Below, piece by piece: positions 33,733-43,379 of a stretch of 64,000 bases of DNA; position 1 is the stretch's first letter; the number at the start of each line of letters is the position of its first letter. The stretch is taken from assembly GCA_006212045.1 (NCBI GenBank), contig PZPK01000004.1, positions 1 through 64,000 of the forward strand, given 5' to 3'. Source of the stretch: Oleiphilus sp. (GTDB lineage: Bacteria; Pseudomonadota; Gammaproteobacteria; Pseudomonadales; Oleiphilaceae). The translations under genes and the position numbers were made by a program. Below the pieces are notes generated by a model that worked only from the letters and a program-made list of their open reading frames with translations, was not told the origin of the DNA and ran no database searches.

Positions 33733-34950
33733 GTGGACTCCTCATATTTTTCACAACTGGCGAAGGCGATTCACGAGACCGGAATTGCCCACCCAGTGCT
33801 CGTCATTGACAAAGAACGCCTCGACAAAAACAGTTCCTGCCTTGCAAACGTCAAAAGCCAGAACAAGGCGGTTCGTCTGGTTGCAAAATCTCTACCTTCT
33901 GTCCCCGTGTTACGTCATCTGATGCAGCGTCTCGAAACAACACGGTTGATGTGCTTTCATCTACCGTTTCTGATGCACCTGACCGAGGAGATACCGGAAG
34001 CCGATATTCTGATAGGCAAACCAATGCCGCAACGTGCCGTGGAGAGTTTCTATCAATGGCAATCCCAAAAAGATACGACTTTCGAACCGGAGCAGCAATT
34101 GCAATGGCTGGTCGATTCTGAACAACGGCTGTTCGATTACGAAGCACTCGCCCGACGCCTGGGACTAAAGCTACGCATCAACCTTGAGGTTGATATCGGG
34201 CTGCATCGTGGCGGCTTTGCAAACCTCGAAGCCTTCGAGAGAAGCCTTAGATTGCTGAAGCAATCTCAACACCTGTGCTTTTCGGGCATTATGGGATATG
34301 AAGCCCACATCACGAAAATTCCGTGGTATCTGGGCGGCCCACAGCGGGCTGAGCAACAAGCCAAGTCCAGCTACGCTGCATTTGTTTCAGTGATCGAAAC
34401 AGTATTCGGGGACCCGCAACAGTACTGCCTTAATGCCGGAGGGAGCACAACCTACCCACTCTACACCTCGCAAGACCTTTGCAATGAAATCGCTTGCGCT
34501 TCTGCCCTGGTAAAACCCTCGGACTTCGACGTTTATACCTTGCAATCCCACCTGCCCGCCGCGTTTATCGCCACACCGGTGCTAAAGACCGTTGCCCGGC
34601 CCGAGCTGCCCATGGCACGGGGCCTTTCACGTCTACTGCGCATTACCGGGCTGCTGCATCATCAGGCTGTTTTTATCTATGGCGGAAACTGGCTGGCCCG
34701 CCCCTGCTTCCCTGAGGGCATGCGAAAAGTGCGATATTTCGGTGCTTCCAGTAACCAGGAAATGTATTCCCTTAAAGAAGGTACTCCGCTCAAATCGGAT
34801 CACTGGGTATTCTTCAGGCCAACACAGAGTGAAGCGGTCATGCTTCAATTCGGAAAGATTGCGATTTACGAAAACGGTCGCATTGTCGACTGGTGGCAGA
34901 GTTTCGAGTATCCGGACACACTGTACCCCCTTGCCTCACACTCAGATTAG
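33733..34950 (+). CDS. fold-type III PLP enzyme (D-threonine aldolase/alanine racemase-like)
   Basis: A 405-residue protein starting at GTG. The N-terminal TIM barrel resembles the alanine racemase-like family: the cofactor lysine fits VRLVAKSLPSVPVL (Lys about residue 52), and NLEVDIGLHRGG and LNAGGSTTYP are further PLP-pocket motifs. The C-terminal D-serine dehydratase-like domain carries a metal-site type H-x-x-C variant, which I cannot assign confidently (LLHHQAVFIYGGNW region). Likely reactions are D-amino-acid aldol cleavage or dehydration. The DUF819 gene starts 27 bp downstream, so the two may be co-expressed. Confidence 0.78.
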   Translation: MDSSYFSQLAKAIHETGIAHPVLVIDKERLDKNSSCLANVKSQNKAVRLVAKSLPSVPVLRHLMQRLETTRLMCFHLPFLMHLTEEIPEADILIGKPMPQRAVESFYQWQSQKDTTFEPEQQLQWLVDSEQRLFDYEALARRLGLKLRINLEVDIGLHRGGFANLEAFERSLRLLKQSQHLCFSGIMGYEAHITKIPWYLGGPQRAEQQAKSSYAAFVSVIETVFGDPQQYCLNAGGSTTYPLYTSQDLCNEIACASALVKPSDFDVYTLQSHLPAAFIATPVLKTVARPELPMARGLSRLLRITGLLHHQAVFIYGGNWLARPCFPEGMRKVRYFGASSNQEMYSLKEGTPLKSDHWVFFRPTQSEAVMLQFGKIAIYENGRIVDWWQSFEYPDTLYPLASHSD

Positions 34951-34976
34951 TAACCCAACCACATCGAGCTCCGTAT

Positions 34977-36158
34977 ATGTCTGCACTCGCGATTGTTTTC
35001 TTCCTGTTGACACCAGCCCTTCTGGTGTACCTTTGCCAGAGATTTCCGAGGCTGGATAAAGTCGGCACCGTCGTTTTGGCCTTTGCAGCAGGTATTTTAC
35101 TCGCCACGACAGGCGGACTGACAAGTCTGTTTCCGGGCCTGGACCTTATCTCGCTACAAACAGAAATTTCTGAAATCGCTATCGCGCTGGCGATTCCCAT
35201 GCTTGTATTCTCCATCAATGTCAAAAGCACTCTGGGGCTGGCAGGACAGACCATGAAATCCATGTGCATTGCACTGATAACAGTCGTCGCGACGAGTACG
35301 ACGCTGGCCTGGCTATTTCAGGACAAACTCACACATATCTGGCAAATTGCCGGCATGTCTGTTGGCGCATATACCGGCGGTGGCCCAAATATGGCCGCTA
35401 TCAAAACAGCCATTGAAGGCGATCAGGCGATCTTTGTGACCATGACCACCTACGACATCCTGCTATCGGCCATCTATTTATTGTTTGTCATGACACTCGC
35501 CAAACCCATATTCGGAAGATTTCTGCGCCCTTACCAGGCACCAATGAAAAACGAGACTGATCGGACAAGCGAGTTTGAACACATGGCGGATGAGAGCGCC
35601 CAAGCCTATCGCAAGCTGCTTCAGGCCGAAGGCATCAGGCAGTCGCTCAAGTCCTTGCTGGTTGCAGCGCTCGTGGTCGCGGCAAGTCTGGGTTTGGCCA
35701 GTCTTTTACCGCCCGGCATCCGCTCGGCGGCAACGATTATACTGATCACATCTATTGGCGTTGCCTGTTCATTCGTTCCGGGGATTCGCGCGTTGACGCA
35801 TAGCTTTCAGGTGGGAATGTATCTGATTCTGGTATTCTGCTTCACCATGGGCGCGCTAACTGACACATCCATTCTGACGAGCCTGAATCCCTATCTTTTT
35901 TACTATATTCTGCTGATCCTTTTGGGTTCAATGCTCATTCACGCGCTGTTGTGTCGTTTTTTCAACATTGATACGGACACCTTTCTGATTACCGTATCAG
36001 CCGCCATCATGTCAGTACCTTTTATACCGGTCATCGCCAGCGCACTCAAAAACAGGGCTCTTATTCTGCCCGGTTTCGCCGCCGCCATTCTGGGCTATGT
36101 GATGGGAAACTACCTGGGTATATTGACGGCCTACACGGTGCGCTGGTTATTGGCCTAG
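34977..36158 (+). CDS. DUF819 family membrane carrier
   Basis: From the ATG at 34977 the product has 393 residues; the ORF-track start lies inside the upstream gene. It has about ten hydrophobic helices in two halves, with a GAYTGGGPNMAAIKTAIEG motif near residue 140 characteristic of DUF819 carriers, and a polar cytoplasmic loop near 190-225. The substrate is unknown. It follows the PLP enzyme by 26 bp, so it may move an amino acid or product related to that enzyme. Confidence 0.82.
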   Translation: MSALAIVFFLLTPALLVYLCQRFPRLDKVGTVVLAFAAGILLATTGGLTSLFPGLDLISLQTEISEIAIALAIPMLVFSINVKSTLGLAGQTMKSMCIALITVVATSTTLAWLFQDKLTHIWQIAGMSVGAYTGGGPNMAAIKTAIEGDQAIFVTMTTYDILLSAIYLLFVMTLAKPIFGRFLRPYQAPMKNETDRTSEFEHMADESAQAYRKLLQAEGIRQSLKSLLVAALVVAASLGLASLLPPGIRSAATIILITSIGVACSFVPGIRALTHSFQVGMYLILVFCFTMGALTDTSILTSLNPYLFYYILLILLGSMLIHALLCRFFNIDTDTFLITVSAAIMSVPFIPVIASALKNRALILPGFAAAILGYVMGNYLGILTAYTVRWLLA

Positions 36159-36169
36159 CCGTCATTCAG

Positions 36170-38842
36170 TTACTGGTCCGTCATCTGAGGACGAAGAAAC
36201 TGGTACTCGGAAACCGTTGTTACTTCTGGAGTCGAGGACGCCGGGTTTTCAATATGCACTTGCAGACCTTCACTGACCGGAGAGAATGCTGCCGAGCCTA
36301 TCTGCACCACGTCAGAAGCAATCAGGTCGATCCAGGCCACATCGGCTGAGTCAGTTCGACCGGAAACGACATGCTCGACACTGCCCGTCAAACTCGCTCT
36401 TGCTTCCAGGTTTTCGCTCGTGTCGTTGTAAAACAACAGATCCGGGTCGTGAATCACACCTTCGTCACTGACATCGGCGCTGGAATCAACGGCCAGCATG
36501 TACATTTGATCTTCACCTGCTGCACGCGCAACATAATCGGTAACGCGCACCCATTTACCAAAAGGCGCAAGACTTTCATCTGCCAACAGGTGAAAGACAG
36601 GAACCAGTGAGGCCGGACAAGCACCCGAGGCAATATCTGCGGCAGAACAGCCCGGCGCACAATCGCCATCGTCGATCTGTTGCTGCGTGCATTCTTCGGT
36701 ACAGGCACCCGCGTCAATTTGGGACTGACTGCAGTACAGAGGGAAGGACACATACTCCTTGTATTCGTTCACACATGAGCCCTCTGCAAGATCAAGTGCA
36801 GTGCATGCCAACAAGCCCCCGGACTCCTGATCATCCGCCAAGTCACACGCCACTTTCTGGAAATTCTTATAGCATTCGTTTGCCCGGGTCGCACTTTCAC
36901 GCAAGAGTGTGGCAAAAAGATTTCCTTCCTTGAAAATGGCTTCGATACCCTGGTGCTCGAAACGGGCTCCCAGCATCACCTGCTCGCGAGACGATTTCGC
37001 CGCGCTGAGTGGCACCTCATACAAATAGCGAAGCAACAGGTCCCGTTCTTTCATCCTGGCCAGAATAAACAGAGTATTGTCTATCAAGGTGAACTCCATA
37101 GACCGGATATGATCGCTTGCATACTGCATAAAGCCTATCAGTTCTGCATCGTTGGCCGGCGTATCAAGCTCATTGAAATGACTGGCAACAGAGGGCACAC
37201 AAGGATTGTCCAGATCCGCCAGGGACGGATTTATAAGCAATTCGGTTTCGGTCACGCAATAGTCTGTCGTATCCGTAACAACACTGCAGCCAAAAGTATC
37301 GGAGCATTCTGTCACAAACTGCCAGGGCGCCCCGGGGGATGGCAGTTGTGTATCGTTAACATCATGAGCGTTCACACAAGCATCGACCAGAGCGTCTATT
37401 TCCGCTTGAGTGAGTTCGTCATTTCCTTGTCCCTCATTGCTGCAAGACTGGATATCAAACTGCGAAAAGACCGGCTTTTCCTCAAACCCGGGTTTCGGCA
37501 TGACATCATTCAGGTAGAGCACCTCATAATCCGCCAACTGAGTGGCCGGATTCGGCGTAAAATCACCACCGGAATAGTCATACCGAACGATTTTTGCCTG
37601 ATCAAAGATCAAGAGATCGTCCTCGTTGAACGCGACAACCGCCTCCGAAATCACTGAAATGTTGGTATTGCCCTGTAGCTGTTCGTCCAGTCGGTAGATA
37701 CGATCCGTCAGGATGTCATCCACATCGTTGAAATCCAGACTAAAAAGATCAGCGCTGTTGAATACAAACAGATCACGCCCAAACTGGTACAGGAAATTAA
37801 AATTATCAAGCGCCTGCAGCTGCGCGACGTAGATAGGAGACTGGCCATCGCCACTGGAAACCGAAAAGCGCTCTATTCCCCTGTCCTGTGTCCAAAGCAG
37901 TTCTCGTGATTCGTCATACATCCGGAGTTTATTTTCGGCGGTTCCGTAACCCAGATAACGGAACCCCAGCCTAAAATCTCCCACTGCTGGCGTGTCTGCG
38001 TCATCGACCCAACCGAAAAGAACACGAGCACGCGCTTCAGATTCAAGCACGACATCAAACTGTCGGGTTTTGCAGGATTCGGTGTTCGTATTGGTACCTA
38101 CAATATCGCCAAAGACTTCACCGGCACACAATTCAAACTGATCGGCATTTATCTTGTAGTTAATCGGCAGGCGATAGTACTGTATCGAGGCATTGCTGTA
38201 GTCCGTATCAGAACCGTTACACAGTCCATCTGCGGTTTTAACATAGACCCAGGGCGCGTTGATCACGCGCAGTTGATAATCGCCATCCGTATCCACCAAC
38301 GTTTCCACGTGATCTGCGGGAATAATTTCGCATACCGTTGTAGCGAAATGACGCAACCCCCTGATTTCTCCGGTCTCATGATTGACCGAGAATAGCGTAT
38401 CGTTGCGAGAGAATATCGTGAACTCCGCCTCACGATCCGGGCCATCATTGGTATTTAGAGAAACCAGTAAACCGGTATCTGCAACGACAATCTGGTCCGG
38501 ATTGCTGCCGGCATAGTTCAGCGGCTCTTCAACCGTGAGTTCGGGGTGGTAGCTCAGCAAAGACAGGGCATGATCGAATGTCCCGTCGTTACGCTCTTCA
38601 TACAAACGGACATTGCTGACCGGGCTTCCGTCATCGTCAAACTGACTGTTCGAGGTACGCAGAAATCCCCAATACGGTAAATCAATCTCCTTAAACACCG
38701 GAGGATCAAACGGGGCGGGTTCTTGCGTTAAAGACGCTACGGCCTCTTCGGGAACACTGCCTTCCTTACTCGGACATGCCACCAACAGCACGGAAAGCAA
38801 AATAACGGAGAGTCTGGCACACAGACGAATCACCACAAACAA
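36170..38842 (-). CDS. large lipoprotein with four cysteine-motif repeats
   Basis: The 890-residue protein begins with a signal and lipobox (LLVAC, Cys23). The body is rich in Asp, Asn and Tyr with many short beta-like segments and recalls a propeller or beta-sandwich scaffold, but I recognise no family. Near residue 680-750 an 11-residue motif C[ST]xx[DQ][IL]xxGxC appears four times (CTALDLAEGSC, CSQSQIDAGAC, CTQQQIDDGDC, CSAADIASGAC), three of them in tandem. These eight cysteines may form disulfides or bind metal. It stands alone, convergent with the DUF819 gene. Confidence 0.7.
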   Translation of the reverse strand: MFVVIRLCARLSVILLSVLLVACPSKEGSVPEEAVASLTQEPAPFDPPVFKEIDLPYWGFLRTSNSQFDDDGSPVSNVRLYEERNDGTFDHALSLLSYHPELTVEEPLNYAGSNPDQIVVADTGLLVSLNTNDGPDREAEFTIFSRNDTLFSVNHETGEIRGLRHFATTVCEIIPADHVETLVDTDGDYQLRVINAPWVYVKTADGLCNGSDTDYSNASIQYYRLPINYKINADQFELCAGEVFGDIVGTNTNTESCKTRQFDVVLESEARARVLFGWVDDADTPAVGDFRLGFRYLGYGTAENKLRMYDESRELLWTQDRGIERFSVSSGDGQSPIYVAQLQALDNFNFLYQFGRDLFVFNSADLFSLDFNDVDDILTDRIYRLDEQLQGNTNISVISEAVVAFNEDDLLIFDQAKIVRYDYSGGDFTPNPATQLADYEVLYLNDVMPKPGFEEKPVFSQFDIQSCSNEGQGNDELTQAEIDALVDACVNAHDVNDTQLPSPGAPWQFVTECSDTFGCSVVTDTTDYCVTETELLINPSLADLDNPCVPSVASHFNELDTPANDAELIGFMQYASDHIRSMEFTLIDNTLFILARMKERDLLLRYLYEVPLSAAKSSREQVMLGARFEHQGIEAIFKEGNLFATLLRESATRANECYKNFQKVACDLADDQESGGLLACTALDLAEGSCVNEYKEYVSFPLYCSQSQIDAGACTEECTQQQIDDGDCAPGCSAADIASGACPASLVPVFHLLADESLAPFGKWVRVTDYVARAAGEDQMYMLAVDSSADVSDEGVIHDPDLLFYNDTSENLEARASLTGSVEHVVSGRTDSADVAWIDLIASDVVQIGSAAFSPVSEGLQVHIENPASSTPEVTTVSEYQFLRPQMTDQ

Positions 38843-39017
38843 GCCCTTTTTTTGGATGAATCAAACGAAGCACTGCATTATATCTGGCTTGGCAGCCGAA
38901 TTAAGGAAAGCGAGTGTTGATTGGGAGCCGGTTCACAATAATAACGGCGGTGCCCCTACTTGATTTACCCGCTTGCGATACTTCGCCTCTCTGAAAAAAT
39001 CCTTTATAGTCGGAACT

Positions 39018-40964
39018 ATGGATATCATGCCTCCCAATGGCGGGCGCTTGGATAGGGCCTCGCCTGATCTGACACCTCTGACAAATATCAGACTCAGCCC
39101 GATAGAAACACTCAATCTGAGCCTTGGCCAAGCATACAATGCCAAGGTCCTGGGGCGGTATTCACCCGCAGATACGGCGCCGAACAACACCCCTAACACC
39201 GAAACAAAACCCTCTGTGACGACACAGGCCCCGGAAAGCGGCAGCAATCCGGCGAGTAGAAACCCTCCGGCCCAATGGGTTCTGTTGATTCAAAACAAAG
39301 CCGTGCTTATTGAGACGCTGGCCTTACTGAATGCAGGTCAACTTCTGAATGTACGCCTGCAGAGCGCTGGCCCGAATAACGATCTGTCATTGGTTCTGAA
39401 CGGCACTCGGGCACCAGGACAGTTGCATGGCTCAGTTGGCTCGAACGCAGCCTACCCAACAACGACGTCAGTCGCAGCCAATGTCGAACATCTGATTCGG
39501 AGCATGAGCCAGAGTCTTCCCCGTCAGATCTCACTCGCCTCCGGCATTGAGGCTCTGCAATATATTGCCGATTCTGCCAAACCGCCGAGTACGGCAGGGC
39601 CAGCGAACCAAATGGCAGGGCCATCTGCCAGTAATGTCGGAACCTTGCCCCCACTTCCGGTGGCTAGCCAGGACGTGGCAAATTTCGCCGCATCCTTGCT
39701 GGGCAAACTTCAGCAGGCTTTCCCCAGGGCCGATCAGCTCCTGGCACCAGGTTACCCTGACCGGCCAGCACCGCCGGCGTCTTCATCAAACCCAGCAAGC
39801 ACATCAAACAGCCGCGGTGAAAGCCCGACCGGCTCTGGCGACACCATCCATGCTGCACTCAAGTCTGCCATGCAGTCGAGTGGCATGATGCTCGAAAACA
39901 CTTTAGTGAACTCCCGACAGCAACTCGACCTTTTTCAAAGCAATCTGTTGCTGCAAAAAGCGGGGGCGACTCTTTCGGAGGTGATAAGCCGCATGGCTTC
40001 TGCGCCCGAGAATGCACGCCCAGGCCAGAAACAGACGTCCGAAGCTGTGAACCGCTTAGTACCGGTGCTGGATGACCTTGCTCGCGTGACCGCTCGCAGC
40101 TCGGCAGATGAATCAACCGCAAAAATGGCAAACGCATTGCTGTCTCAGACCAGGGGCCTGATCAATTCGCCTTACACGGAACGCATGCAGGCCCTGGCAG
40201 AAATGCAAAAGCAGATCCAGAGAATGTCCTCACAAACTCAGACTGTGGCATTGGACGCGTCCGCCGGTAAAGACCTGAAGGCAAGTTTGATAACGCTTGT
40301 CGCAGCACTTGCACCAGCTCCGAAGCCTGGCTCAGCTGCCATCGTGGACGGACTGGTCCAGCAAGACCTTCTGCGGTCTCCATTTCAGTTCCCGCACCCT
40401 GGCGGGATCATCGAACATTCAACTGCGTTTGCCAAAGTCGAGGCGGTATTGGCCGGACAGGAGCTTTCCACGGGACAAGTGTTGAAGCTCCTGGCAGGCA
40501 TGTTGAATCGCCTGCAATTCAATCAGCTGAACAGCCTCTATCAGGGCCAGTCCGGCAATTCAGAAGGCAATCAGAATCAATCCCTGTTTTTCGAACTGCC
40601 CATTAACAATACCAATTCGACTACCAGCGTCCTTCAGCTCAGGATAGACAGCGAAGACAAGACTCAGCAGCAACAAGAGCAAAAGAAAAAACAAACCAGG
40701 CGAGAATGGAAACTCCGCCTGTCATTCGATCTGGAGGGCCTCGGCAAGCTGCACATACACGCCAATCTCAGCCCTCCCAACATCTCTACGCATATCTGGA
40801 GTGAACAACAGGACACGCTCGCATTGATACGAAGTGAGCAGAACAAGTTCAGAGAACGATTGAGCCAACTGGGCCTTGAAGTCAATGACATACATTGCTA
40901 TCCGGGCCGCCCGAAAACCGAGCAAACCCCGATTCAACAAGGACTGGTGGACACACGCGCATGA
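39018..40964 (+). CDS. FliK-like flagellar hook-length control protein
   Basis: I use the ATG at 39018 (648 aa); the track's TTG start lies in the promoter zone. The middle is long, Pro/Ser/Gln-rich and unstructured, as in FliK molecular rulers. The C-terminal about 110 residues carry the Flg_hook domain (WKLRLSFDLEGLGKLHIHANLSPPNISTHIW, then RERLSQLGLEVNDIHCYPG), which switches export specificity at FlhB. Other flagellar genes are not adjacent. The next gene, overlapping by four bases, encodes a lone FlhB C-terminal domain, so the two proteins probably act together. Confidence 0.82.
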   Translation: MDIMPPNGGRLDRASPDLTPLTNIRLSPIETLNLSLGQAYNAKVLGRYSPADTAPNNTPNTETKPSVTTQAPESGSNPASRNPPAQWVLLIQNKAVLIETLALLNAGQLLNVRLQSAGPNNDLSLVLNGTRAPGQLHGSVGSNAAYPTTTSVAANVEHLIRSMSQSLPRQISLASGIEALQYIADSAKPPSTAGPANQMAGPSASNVGTLPPLPVASQDVANFAASLLGKLQQAFPRADQLLAPGYPDRPAPPASSSNPASTSNSRGESPTGSGDTIHAALKSAMQSSGMMLENTLVNSRQQLDLFQSNLLLQKAGATLSEVISRMASAPENARPGQKQTSEAVNRLVPVLDDLARVTARSSADESTAKMANALLSQTRGLINSPYTERMQALAEMQKQIQRMSSQTQTVALDASAGKDLKASLITLVAALAPAPKPGSAAIVDGLVQQDLLRSPFQFPHPGGIIEHSTAFAKVEAVLAGQELSTGQVLKLLAGMLNRLQFNQLNSLYQGQSGNSEGNQNQSLFFELPINNTNSTTSVLQLRIDSEDKTQQQQEQKKKQTRREWKLRLSFDLEGLGKLHIHANLSPPNISTHIWSEQQDTLALIRSEQNKFRERLSQLGLEVNDIHCYPGRPKTEQTPIQQGLVDTRA

Positions 40965-41242
40965 ACAAACACCCTAAAGCGGTCGCATTACACTATGACG
41001 AAGTCCGGGCGCCAACAGTGAGCGCAAAGGGCACGGCCTCCCTGGCGGAAGAAATTATCGAAATAGCCCGGGCGCACAATGTGCCGCTATATGAGAACTC
41101 GGAGCTGGTTGAAATGCTGGCAACGCTTGAACTGGGAGAAGAGATCCCCGAAATACTTTATCGGGTAATTGCCGAGATCATCGCGTTCGCCTACTATCTG
41201 CAGGGTAAGGCCCCGTCAGGATTCCACCAGGAAGACCCCTGA
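40961..41242 (+). CDS. FlhB C-terminal-domain protein (EscU/YscU/FlhB family)
   Basis: The start at 40961 overlaps the FliK stop (ATGA), giving 93 residues; the track's start lies inside fliK. The sequence AVALHYD...APTVSAKG matches the FlhB cytoplasmic domain directly after its NPTH self-cleavage site, and EIARAHNVPLYEN and ILYRVIAEIIAFAY complete the domain. There are no membrane helices, so this is a free-standing specificity-switch domain. Such proteins can replace or modulate the FlhB C-terminal fragment, but the role here is inferred. Confidence 0.85.
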   Translation: MNKHPKAVALHYDEVRAPTVSAKGTASLAEEIIEIARAHNVPLYENSELVEMLATLELGEEIPEILYRVIAEIIAFAYYLQGKAPSGFHQEDP

Positions 41243-41382
41243 TGACCCAAAGCAATGCCATCCAATCTTTGCAAACAAAAGCAGGCAGCGTGAACAAAAA
41301 ACACTATGCTTACATATATACTTTATGAAACAGCCCGTCGCATGCTTTCAGTGATGCTTCCAACCAACAAAAATGAATCAAC

Positions 41383-42390
41383 ATGGCACAATCTGATCAC
41401 CAGTTACTGATCCAATCCAAACCTTACTTTGTATCGGCCCTGTTATCTGGCTTTCTTTGTGTGAGCGCGCTCTTCACGGGGCAAATATTACTTTCACTCC
41501 TGAGCCTGTCACTTTGCGCTCTGCTGGTATCAGGTAAACTGAAAGGCGCGCACAGTAAAGATCACCAAGGCTCACGAAACTGGCTGAAGTGGATGTCCCT
41601 GGGACTCGGCGCCATCGCTTTAATCGGAGTTTTCTCGGGATTAAGCATGGTGAAGGTATGGCTATACGCGGTTCCCCTTCTGATCTTCTTCTTTTTCGAT
41701 TTCAAACCCGCGATGGCGGTGATTGCGCTGGTCTCTGTAGTGACAGCGATTCTTCTGCACCTTCTGGAATCTCCACTGGCAAATATCCAGTTTCTGGCAA
41801 GCTATGTCTTCTATCTGGGCATCAGCTGCGCTCTGGTCTATCTGCGGGAGGTTCGCCGCAAGCAGCTCAAGCCCTTGAGGCGCACCGACAACCTGACCCA
41901 GGCAGCGACCCGGGAACACCTGGAAGACGACCTGACCAAGGAAATACAACGCAGTGAACGCGAAGGTAGCGAGCTGGCTGTCATGGCCTTAGGTATTGAT
42001 CATAACTGCTTGTCTAAATTAACGACCAAGCAGAAAGCGGCCGTCATCATCGAACTCGGGCGCCTGCTCCACAATAATCTTCGTGTTTTTGACAGCTATT
42101 ATCTTTGGAATCAGGATGAATTCCTGATCGTATTGCCACACACCAGTTCAGCTCAGGCAAACAAAATCGCCAATGAATTGCGTGTCAAAGCGCGTAAAGA
42201 AATCCAGATCAAGGACGAAAAAATTACCATTAGCGTCGGCATTGCAGGCCTGAATGTCGGCGATGACAGCAAGGCACTGCCGGAAAAAGCCTCGGAGGCC
42301 CTAAGCTATGCCCAACGCAAAGGCAGTAACAGAACACAGCTGTACCGAGAAGATGCGGAACCTTCTGCTGAAGTCAGGGGAGAAGCATGA
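41383..42390 (+). CDS. membrane GGDEF-family protein, degenerate active site
   Basis: The 335-residue protein has several N-terminal membrane helices (to about residue 150) and a C-terminal GGDEF-family domain. The signature reads WNQDEF in place of GGDEF, losing both glycines, but an RxxD inhibitory-site motif is in register (RVFDSYYLWNQDEF). It may therefore bind cyclic-di-GMP without making it, though residual activity cannot be excluded. Its stop overlaps the start of the next gene (ATGA), and the next product is the same type of protein. Confidence 0.8.
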   Translation: MAQSDHQLLIQSKPYFVSALLSGFLCVSALFTGQILLSLLSLSLCALLVSGKLKGAHSKDHQGSRNWLKWMSLGLGAIALIGVFSGLSMVKVWLYAVPLLIFFFFDFKPAMAVIALVSVVTAILLHLLESPLANIQFLASYVFYLGISCALVYLREVRRKQLKPLRRTDNLTQAATREHLEDDLTKEIQRSEREGSELAVMALGIDHNCLSKLTTKQKAAVIIELGRLLHNNLRVFDSYYLWNQDEFLIVLPHTSSAQANKIANELRVKARKEIQIKDEKITISVGIAGLNVGDDSKALPEKASEALSYAQRKGSNRTQLYREDAEPSAEVRGEA

Positions 42391-43370
42391 GAGCGGATGA
42401 CCAACTCCAACCCAAAGTTGTGACCACACTGTATCTGCTGGGGGCGGCTGTTATGCTGCTTGTTTGTATACAGAATTATCGCTACGGACTTTATCCCCTT
42501 GTATACAGCGGCAGCATTATCATGACTGTTCTGGCCGGGATTGCCATTTACTTCCGCCTGATGAGCAAAGCACCACGATTCAATCAAGCCAGTCTTTGGA
42601 GCATCGGTGCCTGCCTGGTGATCGTCGCATACGCAGGCCTGGAGCAGGCTATTGAAGTAAAACACTGGGCCTTCGCCCTGGGATTACTGGCCTTTGTAGC
42701 ACTGAAACATCAACAGGCTATGGTAATGACCAGCCTGACAGCCTTGGCATTGGCGATATGCCTTCTGTTTCAGGATGGCATCGTCAGCGCGCTTTCCTTT
42801 GCCACCAGTTATGCTCTTCTGATTGCTTTGGCCAGTACTTACGCAAAATTGCAACAACAGCGAAATCGCACCTTAGTGGAACTGGAAATTCACGACCCGA
42901 TGACCCGAGCCTATAACTTTCGGCATATGGAAGACACGCTGGAGAAAGAGATATGCCGTACCGACCGTACCAGCAAGGCCTTGTCTCTGGTGAGCCTGGA
43001 AGTCGATTACTTTCCCCAACTGCTGGACCTGCACGGCTCCAGTACCAGCCAGGATTTATTACGCCAGCTATCCGAATCCCTGCGCTCCATGATACGGGCC
43101 GGGGATAGCCAGTATTTTGATGGCGAACACACCTTCTATTTACTGCTGCCATGCACCCCATCCGAAGGTGTCGTTGTCATCGCAGAACGGATTCGCAGAA
43201 GCATTGAAGAGAGTCACTGGCCAGTCGTCGATAGCATCACCATCAGCCTCGGCTGCACAACCTATGTCCCTAACGACGAAGAAGGCAGTGCACAGGTACT
43301 GATACACAACGCCCGAATTGCGCTGATCGAGGCCCAGAAAAATGGCCATAACCGGGTCTGTCATCACTAG
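42387..43370 (+). CDS. membrane GGDEF-family protein, degenerate active site (second copy)
   Basis: The 327-residue protein parallels its neighbour: several membrane helices (to about residue 155) then a GGDEF-like domain. The active-site loop reads DGEHT instead of GGDEF, while RxxD is retained in register (RAGDSQYFDGEHT). The same gain and loss pattern in both genes suggests a shared, non-catalytic role as cyclic-di-GMP sensors or heterodimer partners. The start overlaps the previous stop, so translation is coupled. The DedA-PAP2 gene begins ten bases after its stop. Confidence 0.8.
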   Translation: MRADDQLQPKVVTTLYLLGAAVMLLVCIQNYRYGLYPLVYSGSIIMTVLAGIAIYFRLMSKAPRFNQASLWSIGACLVIVAYAGLEQAIEVKHWAFALGLLAFVALKHQQAMVMTSLTALALAICLLFQDGIVSALSFATSYALLIALASTYAKLQQQRNRTLVELEIHDPMTRAYNFRHMEDTLEKEICRTDRTSKALSLVSLEVDYFPQLLDLHGSSTSQDLLRQLSESLRSMIRAGDSQYFDGEHTFYLLLPCTPSEGVVVIAERIRRSIEESHWPVVDSITISLGCTTYVPNDEEGSAQVLIHNARIALIEAQKNGHNRVCHH

Positions 43371-43379
43371 CCCTCAACC

